DNA of 64,000 nt from Limnephilus marmoratus. Its lineage: Eukaryota > Arthropoda > Insecta > Trichoptera > Limnephilidae. Of the stretch, positions 1 to 10,189 are shown one piece after another (positions within the stretch are counted from its first letter, which is position 1; each line of letters starts with the position of its first letter). The notes under the pieces are model-generated. The model was not told the origin of the DNA. It did not search any database and was given only the letters and a program-made list of their open reading frames with translations. The stretch spans positions 29,244,465 to 29,308,464 of the forward strand of contig OU862924.1 of assembly GCA_917880885.1 (NCBI GenBank), read 5' to 3'. Made by a program: the position numbers and the translations under genes.

Positions 1-948
1 CCAGTGTGCATCAATACTGGATGATGGACTGAGGCGGGCTTCCGTGACGAGGATGTTTCCAGAGCTGGTTATCCTTTCCCTAATTCCTGCCACCCTGGAT
101 CTAATAAGGGCTGCAAAGCCAGGAACTCGCCCGTCCGTGAACATCCGGGAAGCGCTGCAATATCTGGGGAGACCAAACATTATGCGGAAGGCGTTGTTAT
201 ACTGAACCCGAAGTCTTTCTATACTATTCTTCTTGTAGTTTGCCTAGAGTTCACACGTATACAGTGTTGCGCAGAAGGAAAGGAAGAGCGTTCATTTACA
301 GCAGTACTGCAAAGGCGGAATCTTCTACTGAGCATGTTTGCTTTTACACTGAGAGCTCTTCTTTGCCTATCGATGTCGTCATCGTCCATCAGATTACTGG
401 TGATTATGTGTCCAAGGTATTTAGTTCCTTCAGTCACCTGCAGGTTCACACCATTCAGGGTAGCTGGAGGAATATTTTTTGGTCCTTGTCCATATCTTAC
501 GACCAGTAGAGCCGTTTTAGTGGGGTTGTATTGCATGTTTGTTTCTTCAGCAAACTCTTCGCAGATCTTTAAAAGAATACGTAGGCCCCTTATGGATGGT
601 GCCATCAATACCATGTCGTCCGCATAACTGATGTTGTTCAGAAACTGTCCTCCAATTTGGCAGCCTACCCCTGCATTGTTTAGCCTGTCGGTGAGTTCGT
701 CCATGTACAGGTTGAACAATATCGGGGACATGCATCCTCCCTGTCTAACGCCGCTCTTCAGGAGGAAAGGTTCGGAGAGTCCATCTTTCCACCTTACTAA
801 GTTCTCCTACTGTCTATGCCACAAGTCGAGGATATGCATCACCGCCGGTGATATGCCTCTTTCCCTGAGTTTATCCCATAGTAGAGGGTGAGAAACCCTG
901 TCGAAGGCCTTGCTCAGATCTAGAAAACATGCATATGCACATAAAGAG
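1..948 (-). pseudogene. Non-LTR retrotransposon reverse transcriptase, broken
   Basis: This is the RT and C-terminal part of a LINE polyprotein, running right to left and cut by the window edge. Reading the minus strand from about 942 gives the first aspartate block (LSKAFDRV), then GVRQGG followed by CMSPILFNLYMDEL, then the catalytic YADD (near 620) and a KYLGHIIT block. A YNAFRIMFGLPRYCSASRMF tail lies at about 70-190. At least two in-frame stops are present (one after LWHRQ near 808, one after LYTCEL near 246), and a frameshift near 260-275 separates the RT core from the tail, so it is inactive. The motif style fits the CR1/L2 side of the LINEs; the clade is inferred from memory of family motifs. 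No host gene is involved. Confidence 0.9.
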
Positions 949-1010
949 AGTTATCTTATAAATGTAGGAAGAGATGAAGTAAAGTGGTAAATCCTGTCAA
1001 ATTATAATTA

Positions 1011-2035
1011 ACTAGCTGACCCGACGAACTTAGTACCGCCTCGGAATCAATAACTGCTGTGTTAACTTATTAGCTGAAATAAATTCAGTCTTTTTATTAA
1101 GTTAAAAATTACACAACGAAGCCGTTATCGATGCACAACTGTCCGTGTTTTGTTTTTGTCAGTATCAGAGATGGCGTTGTATACGAATTTATATTTTTTG
1201 TGATTTTATTACTTTTCCACTTACTTACGGGAATTGCGTTTCATTTTATGTGTACGTGTGAGGGAGATTTTTTATAATTATTGTATTTTTCCTTTGGAGG
1301 GGTGCAGGCATACGTTCACCGTTTGTCTCATTTCCGACTATTAACATTAAGTGTAAGAAAGGGGGGCAGCATTATATGTTTAAGAACAAAAGCAAAACAA
1401 TCAGCGCATTGACATTTGACGTTTTTTAATTTTTGGAATTCACTCACTATTCGATATTATATTTATCACAATATTGCTGCAGCTCTTTCATAGATGAAAA
1501 TTCGTTCCATACAAAATGTATGAGGAAAAGAATTTTCTTCATAATTTTTTTTCTTGAATTTTCCGATGTTTTAATAGCTATTATGATATTCGCGGCGGAG
1601 ACAAATCCAACAAACCAAAGATCATAAAAATCGGTCCAGTCGTTCATGAATTATAAATGGTGTAACTAACCCGACTTTTCAGGGTGTTAAGGGACGTACT
1701 TGACTTACTTTAACCAGTGATTCCTGACATTATTTGGAGTTTAAATGGAGTAAATTTTTTTGATGACTTTTTTTTCAATTTTTTTTTCTTTAAATTCAAA
1801 CAAAAATAAATCTTCCGCATGTTGTCACTGGTCACTCAGCCGAGCAACCGACCAACCCCTCATCCCACCTCCAACTGTCCAACACCTATCATTTTTTTAT
1901 GTTTTTAGAAAAAAAAAATCTTAAATGTCACCGGAGACCAAAATTTCATTTACATTTTTTTCTCCAAATAATGTCAAGAATCACTGATTAAAATAAGTCA
2001 AGTACGTCTCTTAACACCCTGTATATTAAGATTCA
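1011..2035 (+). mobile_element. CTAGCTGACCCG-type interspersed element
   Basis: It starts with AACTAGCTGACCCGACGAAC and ends with a conserved tail around 1630-1675 (CGGTCCAGTCGTTCATGAAT, then GGTGTAACTAACCCGAC). This head and tail layout is common to microsatellite-associated dispersed elements in insects. A 342-bp inverted-repeat MITE interrupts its 3' end. No convincing protein is encoded; the two open frames near 1433-1647 lie inside the repeat and look incidental. Confidence 0.6.
1680..2021. mobile_element. MITE with about 60-bp inverted termini
   Basis: The left end (CAGGGTGTTAAGGGACGTAC and on to TTATTTGGAG) is the near-perfect reverse complement of the right end, which finishes at CTTAACACCCTG. 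The right flank begins TATA; the left flank shows no matching TA. The termini resemble mariner-type CAGGGTG ends, but assignment to a superfamily is inference. There is no coding capacity. Confidence 0.75.
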
Positions 2036-2390
2036 CAAAAAAATCCAAAGTTGCCTCCAAAATCAAGCAAAATTGAACTCTTTAATTACTTTTATATCTT
2101 AAATAATTCAATACAAAAATAAACAAATATCACATTTCTGCACTACATATTTGCTGCACCTTTTGATTAAAAAAATTTATTATTCAGTTTGGTTGGGTAT
2201 TTTGGCCTCAAATCCAAATTTAAGTTTTGTTTGAAAAAGGCAGCGCAGCGCATCCGTTTCTCTTAAAATAATGATGAAAGGACGTTAAAAAACCAAATGG
2301 TGAATAAAACCGAAAACAACGACGTTGTACGTAGTACCCACGTACAACTGGTACCGTGTAAAATCCACGTGTGTTGAACCCTTTCCGAGC

Positions 2391-2554
2391 TGAGATTATT
2401 CGTGTGAACGACCGTACGCTTTTAGCATTAAACTACTGTTTCAGTCAAATTGCCGATTCGTGTGAACGGCCGCATGCTTTTTGTATGTAGATTCTACAAA
2501 CCCGTTTCAGTTAAATTACCGAATCGTGCGAATGACCGTATACGTTTAAGTAAG
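2391..2554 (+). repeat. Tandem repeat of about 64 bp, 2.5 copies
   Basis: Diverged units contain ATTCGTGTGAACG, then CCG followed by a GCTTTT stretch, then GTTTCAGT(C/T)AAATT. Units begin near 2391, 2453 and 2519, the last being partial. The short open frames here follow the repeat. Confidence 0.65.
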
Positions 2555-2797
2555 ATTTTTTTACACCAAATCACTGCACTGACGGCCATTTCCACCAAAC
2601 TAATGATGCAATTTGGGAGGTGGGTATGGGTACCGCTACCGCTTATTGGATAACCAAAACCTCTGCCATAGGTCACCCCAAGTCGTTCGCTAGGTTTGGT
2701 AGCTTAGCAGGGATGCCCGACTTCATGGAATGGTCTTGGCAGCGGATGCGTCTGTCTACTTGCTGCATGGAAGGCCGGATCGGGAGAGTGGTAGAGG

Positions 2798-3130
2798 GCA
2801 AAGATATTGAAATATAAAAGAGATATGCTATGATGTCCGCCCGACTGTCGGCGGACTACTACCTAATGGGAAGAGTTTGCGGACGGAAAGAATTTGTTCA
2901 TTTCATAAATTTTTTGAAGGTGTGCAGTAGTATTGGTTAACAATATAGTTTGAACACGGAAAGAATTCGTTCGTTTAGTTGAACGTTCGTTTAATTTCCT
3001 CGTTAATTATTAATTCATTTAGTTTATTCGATAATTGGTTAACAATATCGGCGAGACCAGGAAGCACAGTCCCACCCAGTAAAAACTGCGAATAGCACAT
3101 CTCTTATATTTCAATATATCAATATCTTTG
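2798..3130. mobile_element. Small inverted-repeat element inside family B
   Basis: About 30 bp at 2801-2830 (AAAGATATTGAAATATAAAA, then GAGATATGCT) is inverted at 3097-3130 with one internal duplication. The middle is AT-rich and non-coding and contains a short GTCCGCC/GGCGGAC hairpin near 2833. It lies between the family B 5' half and a family A copy. Confidence 0.5.
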
Positions 3131-3430
3131 AATTTTTTTTTTTTTTTTACAGTGAATACCGCACAAGAATCTCAACTGCTCCCATCTGGAGCCAGTGAGA
3201 CTATGGCATCCCCAATTGGGGTATGTTGTGAGGCTGATGGTAGTGGGGAGGGGAAGGAGGTGGGGAAGAGGAAGGTTGGGAAGTACCTGGCTATTCAGAT
3301 CTGGTCACTAAACACGGCTAAAGCCATTTTCAAGCAACGTTTCAATTCTAAATGGTGGTCTTACACCAGGGCGATACTGACAGTATCTTCCACTCTGGAA
3401 CATGCCGCAAATATACTATATATTATTTGA
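3131..3430 (-). mobile_element. Family A retroposon-like element
   Basis: Read on the minus strand, the copy ends GTGCGGTATTCACTGTAAAA with a long poly-A (poly-T at 3131-3150 on the plus strand). Its body carries the ATGCCATAGTCTCACTGGCT block and the GCTTTAGCCGTGTTTAGTGA block seen in at least eight other places in the window. The poly-A end suggests RNA-mediated copying. No RNA polymerase III boxes or homologous RNA are recognised. Confidence 0.6.
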
Positions 3431-3690
3431 ACGAGGGAGTCCCACTGACTTCTCCAGCCATACTCTCTCGGAACATCGCCTTGCACCGCAGTGGAAGGGA
3501 TGGATTCATACGCCAGTCACACACTGACCTCCAGATTCCTACCCACCCCTAATACCCTTTTCCTTCCCAGAACTTCCTCTCCTTCCTTTCCTAAAAAGAC
3601 CCTCCACACAGCATCCCCAAAGATGACATAGGCCATTAGGGAAATATTTTTCTCAGGACCACCTGTGTGGAGCTAGTGAAGTGTAGTTAT

Positions 3691-4045
3691 AGAAGCGAAA
3701 CTTTACCAAAACAATCTCAATCAATATTTGAAAAGCGAGGTCATAATCAAAGCGACCATACTATACCAATAGCGTAGACCTAGCTTAATTTCCGTTTCAT
3801 ATATCAACCAACAGGAGCCTTTAAAAGTGACCTCACAATCAAAGCGGCCAATGAGCGCAGTTGATGGTCGCAGATGCAGTAATGGTCATTTAAGTTTCAT
3901 CTGAAATCCAAATCACAGCGGGGCTATAGAAGTTTCACTTCAAAAAGCTGGGTACTTCCCAACATTAATTTTCCGTATCCTCCTCCATATTGCGTTCATG
4001 ACATACTTACCCCAATTGGAATAATAAAAAAACGCGGTTAGTATC
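3691..4045. other. No gene; short family I end
   Basis: Two diverged direct copies of GGTCATAATCAAAGCGACC lie near 3748 and 3830. About 50 bp at 3905-3958 matches the family I terminus (AAATCACAGCGG, then GTTTCACTTCA) in minus orientation. Nothing else is recognised. Confidence 0.4.
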
Positions 4046-4456
4046 GACTCCAGATACTAATATCTACGGCCCGTATGTCCGACGAATATCTACAGCTCAT
4101 ATGTTGGACTAATATCTACGAACTTCAGAGTGTTGACTAATATCTTCAGAGCTAAGGTCGGACGAATATCTATGACGGTCCCAGTAATATCTACAGAGAA
4201 TAATATCTACAGAGCGTAGGTTGAACTAATATCTACAGAGAGTAGGTTGGACTAATATCTACAGAGGGCAGCTGAGCAAGAGGTTGTACGGAAAAGCATA
4301 AATTACTTCAATTACGTAATTACTAATTACGTAAAGTACGTACATGAAGTTTTTGCATAATATTACGTATTTTGCTGTTTACGCGGACAATAATTTATTG
4401 AAAAAACATGGAGGTCATAATACAAAGATATTTATTTATTTCGAAATACACGGCAC

Positions 4457-4502
4457 CACAACCTAACCTAACCTAACTTAACCTAACCTAACCTAACCTA
4501 AC
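4457..4502 (-). repeat. Interstitial telomere-type repeat (CCTAA)n
   Basis: About nine CCTAA units with one variant, equal to TTAGG on the minus strand, which is the usual insect telomere motif. It lies inside family D, and the second family D copy carries the same tract, so it belongs to the element rather than to a chromosome end. Confidence 0.75.
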
Positions 4503-4599
4503 TGACATAGAAATGGTCATGGAAACAGACTAAATAATTTAGAAGCACTCGAAATAAAGACAGCTGTTAAAACAAAAACCCAAATCCTTAATATTCAGC

Positions 4600-4770
4600 T
4601 AAATTACTTCTTAATACCAACCTTCCTCTTCCCCACCTCCTTCCCCTCCCCACTACCTTCAGCCTCACAACATACCCCAATTGGGGATGCCATAGTCTCA
4701 CTGGCTCCAGACTGGAGCAGTTGAGATTCTTGTGCGGTATACACTGTAAAAAAAAAAAAAAAAAAAATGT
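4600..4770 (+). mobile_element. Family A copy inside family D
   Basis: It reads CCTTCCTCTTCCCCACCTCC through the GCCTCACAACATACCCCAAT block to GTGCGGTATACACTGTAAAA and about 20 A. The second family D copy lacks it, which shows an insertion here. Confidence 0.7.
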
Positions 4771-4794
4771 GTCCAATATTCCGATATTAGGGAT

Positions 4795-4845
4795 TTTTAC
4801 ATACATACATAGGTACATACATAAATACATACATACATAAATTAA
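4795..4845 (+). repeat. (ATAC)n microsatellite
   Basis: Imperfect ACATACATACAT tract directly after the family A poly-A tail. Confidence 0.7.
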
Positions 4846-5120
4846 GTTTTTTAAACTGCATACGCAATATTACGTTATTCCAATATGCTATACATAATTG
4901 CAAATCCAACCTCTTCCAGTTCTGCAGATATTCGTCAACACTTTGGTTCTCATAGATATTAGTCAGCAGTTTGAGCTGTAGATATTCATACGCACTTTGA
5001 TTCTCATAGATATTAGCCAACAGTTTGAGCTGTAGATATTCGTACGCACTTTGGTTTTAATAGATATTAGTCCGATTTTTTCAGTTTTTGGAATTCCTGT
5101 AGATATTAGTAGACGCCTCC

Positions 5121-5687
5121 CTAATTACAAGTTGAAGTGATACTTAAATTTCACCATACTCGCTGAAATCTTAATGCTACCTGAATTATTGGTATCTGTC
5201 CTTAAAGGTTCTCGTCCCTGGAAGAATTTCTTCATTACAGAACAATGTTTGCCTTGTCGAGCGCTTTTATCTTTCCTGGAATTTACATTACCTAAATAGC
5301 GCAACGAAATGAGGAAAGGTATTTTCTGGAAAGATAAAAGAAATGCTATTATTTTAGGCTGACGCATTAAATATCAGGAAAGCAGAAGGTAAACAGAGAG
5401 TTTATCTTTTTTAATATTTAATAACGTAAAAATGTATTATTATTCTATTTACTTTTTTAATGGTTTGTTTATGATCAAGTTCTGATGTATAACTATTATT
5501 AAGCGTGACAGCTGTTTCGCCTTTTAGTAGGGATACAAACTGTGATAAGGTCACTGATAGACAGTCTATTTTATTGTATTATTTCGATATATACTCGTAT
5601 CCGTGTCAGGTCAATCCTGTCAATGTGGTGGTCTTGTTTAATAGTACCCTTTTATTCTGCCAGAACGCATCAATTCGTGGTAATCAA
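5121..5687. other. AT-rich DNA, nothing recognised
   Basis: A few open frames of 60-80 codons occur (for example minus strand 5125-5367). They have no family motif or clear coding bias, so none is called a gene. Confidence 0.4.
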
Positions 5688-5850
5688 TATTAAAAACCCG
5701 CTCTACGGTTTTGCTAAAGGCTCGGCGTCAGACACGTAATCGAAGTCGGGTTCTTAAATTTAAACCGTACGGACGCTAGATTAATACTACCACTACCAGA
5801 TTACACGAAGCCTAATGTTCACAGAACTGCTAGTTTTTAAAGTAAAACTT
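5688..5850 (+). repeat. Fragment of the repeat flanking 23-24 kb
   Basis: AAAACCCGCTC, then GTTTTGCTAAAGGCTCGG, then GGCGTCAGACACGTAATCGA match diverged counterparts near 23160-23220 and 24300-24375, in the same order. This shows a dispersed repeat whose edges are unclear. Confidence 0.45.
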
Positions 5851-6760
5851 CTTTACGCACGCTTGACTTGGGGAGTAAGCTGGTGAATGCGTGACGAGAG
5901 CGTTACGAAAAGTGTGATCGGGCGAGGCGAATTGTCGGGAATTTACGCACGCTTGTCTTGGGGAGTATCTGGCAGTGGCGGTTCTTCACAGGGGGACAAT
6001 GGGGACAGTCCCCACCAATTACACTCAAAACCTACTAAAGGAAATAACAGTCGATGCTTTGTCTTCACCAAAATGAATGAATTCTTTAAACATAAAAGTA
6101 ATTAATATTTGCAGAAATAAAATAAAAAAAATATTCCGAATGATTTTAATAAGACCCTACGCGCGTACCGAGAACAATGTAAGGCGCATAAGAACAGCGG
6201 GTCTATTTCTCAGATTCTCAGTGCGCAGAATGTACTGCGCACTTGGGGGATAATCCGAACTATCCCCATACTTTCCTTGCGTTGTTCCGCGATCGTATGC
6301 AACGGCGCATGCGCACTCGTACGTGAATTCAAATACCCGCGGGGACAATTCTTTGGATCCCATCTGAACCATTTGTTTGCGCAGTTACGGGCGGGAATCG
6401 CTCGCGTTCAAATTAAGTTCGATAACAATCTTGCAAGATAAAGCTTTATTTTATAATACTTATTGTAAATTGGTATATATCTATGGACATTGTATATTAT
6501 TTTGTATTTATATATCCGACTAGCATGATTAGACCATCAAAATTTTTTCTGCGAAATTTTACATTACGTTCTACGGTTGGTAAGATTACGGTACAGTACG
6601 TAACATATGTCGATCCCCATCACTAAAGAAGTGCTCGAGCCGCCACTGGTATCTGGTGAATGCGCGACGAGAGAAAAGAAAAAAGAAAAGTGTGATCGAG
6701 CGAAGCGAACGGTCGGGCGAGGCGAACGGAAGTTGAGAGGGAGATATAAGTTAGTGAAGT
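5851..6760 (+). repeat. Tandem duplication interrupted by a hAT MITE
   Basis: An approximately 85-bp unit (TTTACGCACGCTTG, then TTGGGGAGTA, then GGTGAATGCGTGACGAGAG and GTGTGATCGGGCGAGGCGAA) begins at 5851 and again at 5941. The second copy is split by the MITE at 5973-6648 and resumes at 6649. It is GC-richer than its surroundings and contains no gene I can support. Confidence 0.7.
5973..6648. mobile_element. Non-autonomous hAT element, 676 bp
   Basis: The ends are CAGTGGCGGTTCTTCACA and the inverse of GTGCTCGAGCCGCCACTG. A perfect 8-bp target duplication, GTATCTGG, flanks it (5965-5972 and 6649-6656), as expected for the hAT superfamily. The inner sequence has GC-rich inverted pieces such as GTGCGCAG near 6225 but no transposase. 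Confidence 0.9.
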
Positions 6761-7256
6761 CTTACTTCAGTCGTGTGGTCTAAAGCACACTCATGCCCTT
6801 ATTAATTTCCGGGTAAATTGTCGAAGATGGAGAATCGTCAAATTTAAACAATACTTAAAATTATAATGTACCGTAGTAAGTCACAGGCTGACAACATTAT
6901 AATCAAATGATTATGATTTTCACTTAGCACCCGCACATTCACAAATGAGTTCCGTCCGGCGGCGGCGTCCACTGAGCGAATTAAATGATATAATATATTG
7001 TACTTACACCGTCTATTGTTTGCGGTGGAAGCGCTCGAGGGAAATGTACAAATTTAATGTCCTTCATTGAAACAATAAATTAACTCGATTCCTTCCATTC
7101 ACACGTCCGCCGCAAAACGGGACTCCGATGAATATTTATAGGAGGGACACTATTTGAAGGGCTTTCGTATGGAAATTGAATACGAATTTGAATTAGTAGG
7201 CTTTGAGTTTTGTGGTTAAATAATAATACCTGGTTAAATATTGAGAACGGGCCATG
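6761..7256. other. No gene recognised
   Basis: Unique-looking sequence with no long open frame and no repeat seen elsewhere in the window. Confidence 0.4.
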
Positions 7257-7264
7257 CTTTGAAT

Positions 7265-8291
7265 TAGGGATGTCGAAAGTGAAAAAAAAAATCGATATAT
7301 CGCTGTATCGATATTTATTAAAATATCAATATCGACGTCGATATATCGAGGAAAAAATATTTATTAAAATATCAATATCGACGTCGATATATCGAGGAAA
7401 AAATATTTATTAAAATATCAATATCGACGTCGATATATCGAGGAAAAAATATCGATATATCGGTCAAATTTTCCAGAGATTTTGCGTTTTTAAAGTAATT
7501 GTGTATACAGCTCAATATTATCAATAGTAATTTTTCTACACACTTTGCCTTTTTTAATGTACAAAAATCTCAATAAAAATGAAGGTATTTTTATCACTAT
7601 TCATTTTTATTACGAAATAATTACAAAAGTATCAAAAACTAAAAAGCTGTCTTCTAACTTATATGTAAACTGAGACGCATACAAAGTTTGTATGCGTCTC
7701 AGTAACGTTCTATTGGCGTATTAATCTGTCAAAAAGGACTTCGTGTTTGGAACAAGGTATAGTCAATAATCATAGACAATTGGGACCAACACTTAGGAGT
7801 GGTTTAGAAAAAAATGGCGAAAAATAGCATACATTTCTATGTATGTACCTACACACATGAGATAGTATCGGTGATCACAAATACTAATTCAAAGACAATA
7901 GATTTGTAAGCTATTAATAGTTAAAATTTCAACCGCCAGATGTCATGACCCAAACAGTTACTTTTTCCGTTCGTTCCTATACGGTTTTGGATTCTAGTGA
8001 CTTTAAATACATAAATTTAAAAAAATATCGTTTTTGATACAATTTTCAATATTGGATATATATTTTTTTTTTCTTTTTTTTACGCTTTTTTTCGGGGCTT
8101 TTACATATGAATAGTAAGAAAATACACATTATTTATTGTACATAACTGAACTGCCTTCGTAACAATATTTTATATTTGTTTAAAGATAAATTGAAGATGT
8201 CCACTGACTTGGTATTCGATATATCGGATCAAAATATATCGAATTAAAAATATCGATATTTCGATATATCGATACTTTTTCAACAAGCCTA
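7265..8291 (+). mobile_element. AT-rich hAT element with TATCGATA termini, copy 1
   Basis: The element begins TAGGGATGTCGAAAGTG and ends CAACAAGCCTA. Its termini are inverted (TAGGSWTGTYGAAA, then ATCGATATATCG). The perfect 8-bp target duplication CTTTGAAT lies at 7257-7264 and 8292-8299. A 46-bp unit (ATATTTATTAAAATATCAAT onward) is repeated three times from 7311. A 35-bp near-perfect palindrome sits at 7669-7703. No transposase is visible. The second copy is at 46514-47266. Confidence 0.9.
7311..7448 (+). repeat. 46-bp tandem triplication inside the hAT element
   Basis: Units start at 7311, 7357 and 7403 and contain ATCGACGTCGATATATCGAG. The sister copy at 46514 has only one unit, so the expansion is specific to this copy. 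Confidence 0.85.
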
Positions 8292-8299
8292 CTTTGAAT

Positions 8300-8430
8300 T
8301 GCAAAAATTAATACATTTTATTAATAATAGACGATTTTATAAAAGAATAAATAATATAACATTGAACTAAAAGAAATCTAATTTTAACCAAACTGAAAAA
8401 AATTGTGACAGACAAAACAAAATAGGCATT
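8300..8430. other. AT-rich spacer
   Basis: Nothing is recognised between the hAT target duplication and the next family A copy. Confidence 0.3.
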
Positions 8431-8620
8431 TTCCAGAAGGTAGATAGATTCTCTCAGTATTGCCCTGGTGAAGAATGGATTTACAAGAATGGAAATTTTG
8501 TTTCGAAATCTTCTTCCTATCCTCCTACCTTCAGCCTCACAACTTACCCCAAATAGGAAAGCCATAATCAGACTAACTCCAGATAGTAAGGAGCAGTTGT
8601 GCAATATTCATTTAAAAAAG
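8431..8620 (+). mobile_element. Family A copy, diverged
   Basis: It begins TTCCAGAAGGTAGATAGATT, carries AGTATTGCCCTGGTG and CTTCAGCCTCACAACTTACC, and ends near GTGCAATATTCATTTAAAAA. It lacks part of the middle relative to the 3131-3430 copy. Confidence 0.6.
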
Positions 8621-8768
8621 ATGTCTTTTCAGAATTATAAAGGAAAAGAAAATAAACAAAAATAGAAAACTTTAAAACATTCTATTAAATTTTTTTTTTC
8701 TTACGAATAAATAAGTCTGGTAGAAAACATGCAAATTTGTTTTCCGTTAAAAATATAGAGTAAAATAA

Positions 8769-9376
8769 ATTACAAGTGTGCAGTTCACACGCGGTAGAAG
8801 TGAAACCTTCAGAAAACTAAAGTAGATAAGAGTGGGGAGGCAACGAAACACCGTACAAAGAAAGACCGATTATTCTATCTCATTCTCTCGCAGGCTAAAT
8901 CCTATGGATGTAATGACCAATAATACTGGATATTTTAATCCTATGTCCAGAATATGTTAAAATACACACTTTCATAGATATTAATGTAACATGTTTTAAA
9001 AAATATCTCCACGATTTGTGCAACTAAAAAAAAATATTTTTTTGTTGTTTTATTACATCTCAGGAAATACTTCATAAATATTGTATACTCATAATGTATT
9101 TCAATTTTGTATTTAGTTTTTTTTTTTTAAAGTTATGTATAAATAATACTTCAAATTCAAATGTGATTACTGCAGACACAGTAGTCTAGGGATATTTATA
9201 TATGTAATTTAATTTATTATATTTAATCCACAAAAATGTTTTATAAATATCCTGTTTGTGTCTCAAATAAATAAATAATTAAAAAAAAGTAAGTGTTTGT
9301 CTCGTTTTAGTGTCGCATCTTCGTTTCATCGAGTTTCAAATCATAACGGTGCTAAAGGAGTTTTCACTTCAATAAA
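8769..9376 (-). mobile_element. Family I MITE-like element, split
   Basis: Segment 8769-8913 (TGTGCAGTTCACACGCGGTA, then GAAGTGAAACCTTCAGAAAA) and segment 9289-9376 (GTTTGTCTCGTTTTAGTGTC to TTTTCACTTCAA) align in order to uninterrupted copies. The termini are inverted (GAAGTGAAA at both ends). The gap between the segments is a retroposed sequence. Confidence 0.65.
8914..9288 (+). mobile_element. 5'-truncated retroposed insertion with poly-A
   Basis: About 375 bp ending in AAATAAATAAATAATTAAAA and further A is inserted into family I. Flanks are GTAATG on the left and GTAAGTG on the right, a probable target duplication. It has no protein and may be the 3' untranslated end of a LINE. Confidence 0.5.
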
Positions 9377-9734
9377 TTATAGGAAACAATGTGATCTTTT
9401 TCGTGAATACCCTTGAGGTCAAGGTCATTCATATCCACTTTGAAAAAAGTTCACGAGAAACGTGACGTAAAGGTATCCCTGACGTAAACGAATAAACAGA
9501 TCATTTAAAATGGACCTCTAGCTATAGAAATTGAAAAATATTTAATGCTTATAGATTTATAAATGGTTATACTTTGACAAATACATAAAAGCGTTGGCAT
9601 CTAACTTTATTTTTTTATTTTCCTATTCACAGAATGACGGCGCGTCGCGACGATTCGACCTAGGATGAAATTGTCCCCCTTCAGATATGTTCAACGACAA
9701 CTAAACTTTCTCCAGCCATTCGTCTTCAGTCCTC
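9377..9734. other. No gene recognised
   Basis: Moderately AT-rich sequence with no long open frame and no repeat recognised. Confidence 0.3.
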
Positions 9735-10005
9735 AGGTTTCATAGGTTCTTGTCTCTTATGTGTATCTTTTGTTGAATGAAAGATATTTTAAGTTTCCTC
9801 GAGTTCTTCTTCGAGAATTTATGCGTTCGTCACTTCTAGACACATTGACCCTAGATTCCTACCCGTCCCTCATGCCTTCTCCTTCCCAGAACTTCTTAAT
9901 CTTCCTTTCCATTAAAAAGACCCTCCACACAGCATCCCCAAAGATGTCATAGGCCCTAAGGGATTTCTTCCTCAGGGCCTCCCGTGCGGAGTTAATTTAA
10001 AATTA
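9735..10005 (+). mobile_element. Family B 3' half
   Basis: It contains ATTCCTACCCGTCCCTCATG, ACCCTCCACACAGCATCCCC and GTGCGGAGTTAAT, matching the 3' part of the full copy at 56577. The upstream part is heavily diverged. Confidence 0.6.
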
Positions 10006-10189
10006 AAATAAGTTAAGGCAATCAACACATTCCTAGAATTGTGTGTATTGGTGCATATATCTACACGACTAACACCGATGTCCATGCGAAAGGTAATTTT
10101 GGCCAAAAGGGACGGAAAGGAATACGCTGATGAAAAATTTACAGTTATTTGAAAATTTTACAGTTTTTCCTTTATAATATAACTAGCTT

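Larger units (their letters stand above)
2608..3690 (+). mobile_element. Family B retroposon-like element, split by insertions
   Basis: The 5' half (2608-2798) starts CAATTTGGGAGG(T)GGGTATG; the 3' half (about 3436-3690) ends with the ACAGCATCCCCAAAGATGAC block and GTGTGGAGCTAGTG. Both halves align in order to the uninterrupted copy at 56577-57060, so about 640 bp was inserted later (an inverted-repeat element and a family A copy). I do not recognise the family. Its 3' A-rich end elsewhere suggests a retroposon. Confidence 0.6.
4046..5120 (-). mobile_element. Family D foldback element, copy 1
   Basis: Both arms are arrays of TAATATCTA or its complement, spaced about 25-30 bp and alternating GACTAATATCTAC with GACGAATATCTAC. 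The left arm is 4046-4275; the right arm is 4900-5120 in inverse orientation, ending GTAGACGCCTCC. Between the arms are unique DNA, a CCTAA tract, a family A copy and an (ATAC)n tract. It is the reverse complement of the shorter copy at 45447-45938, which fixes the ends. I do not recognise this family. Confidence 0.7.
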
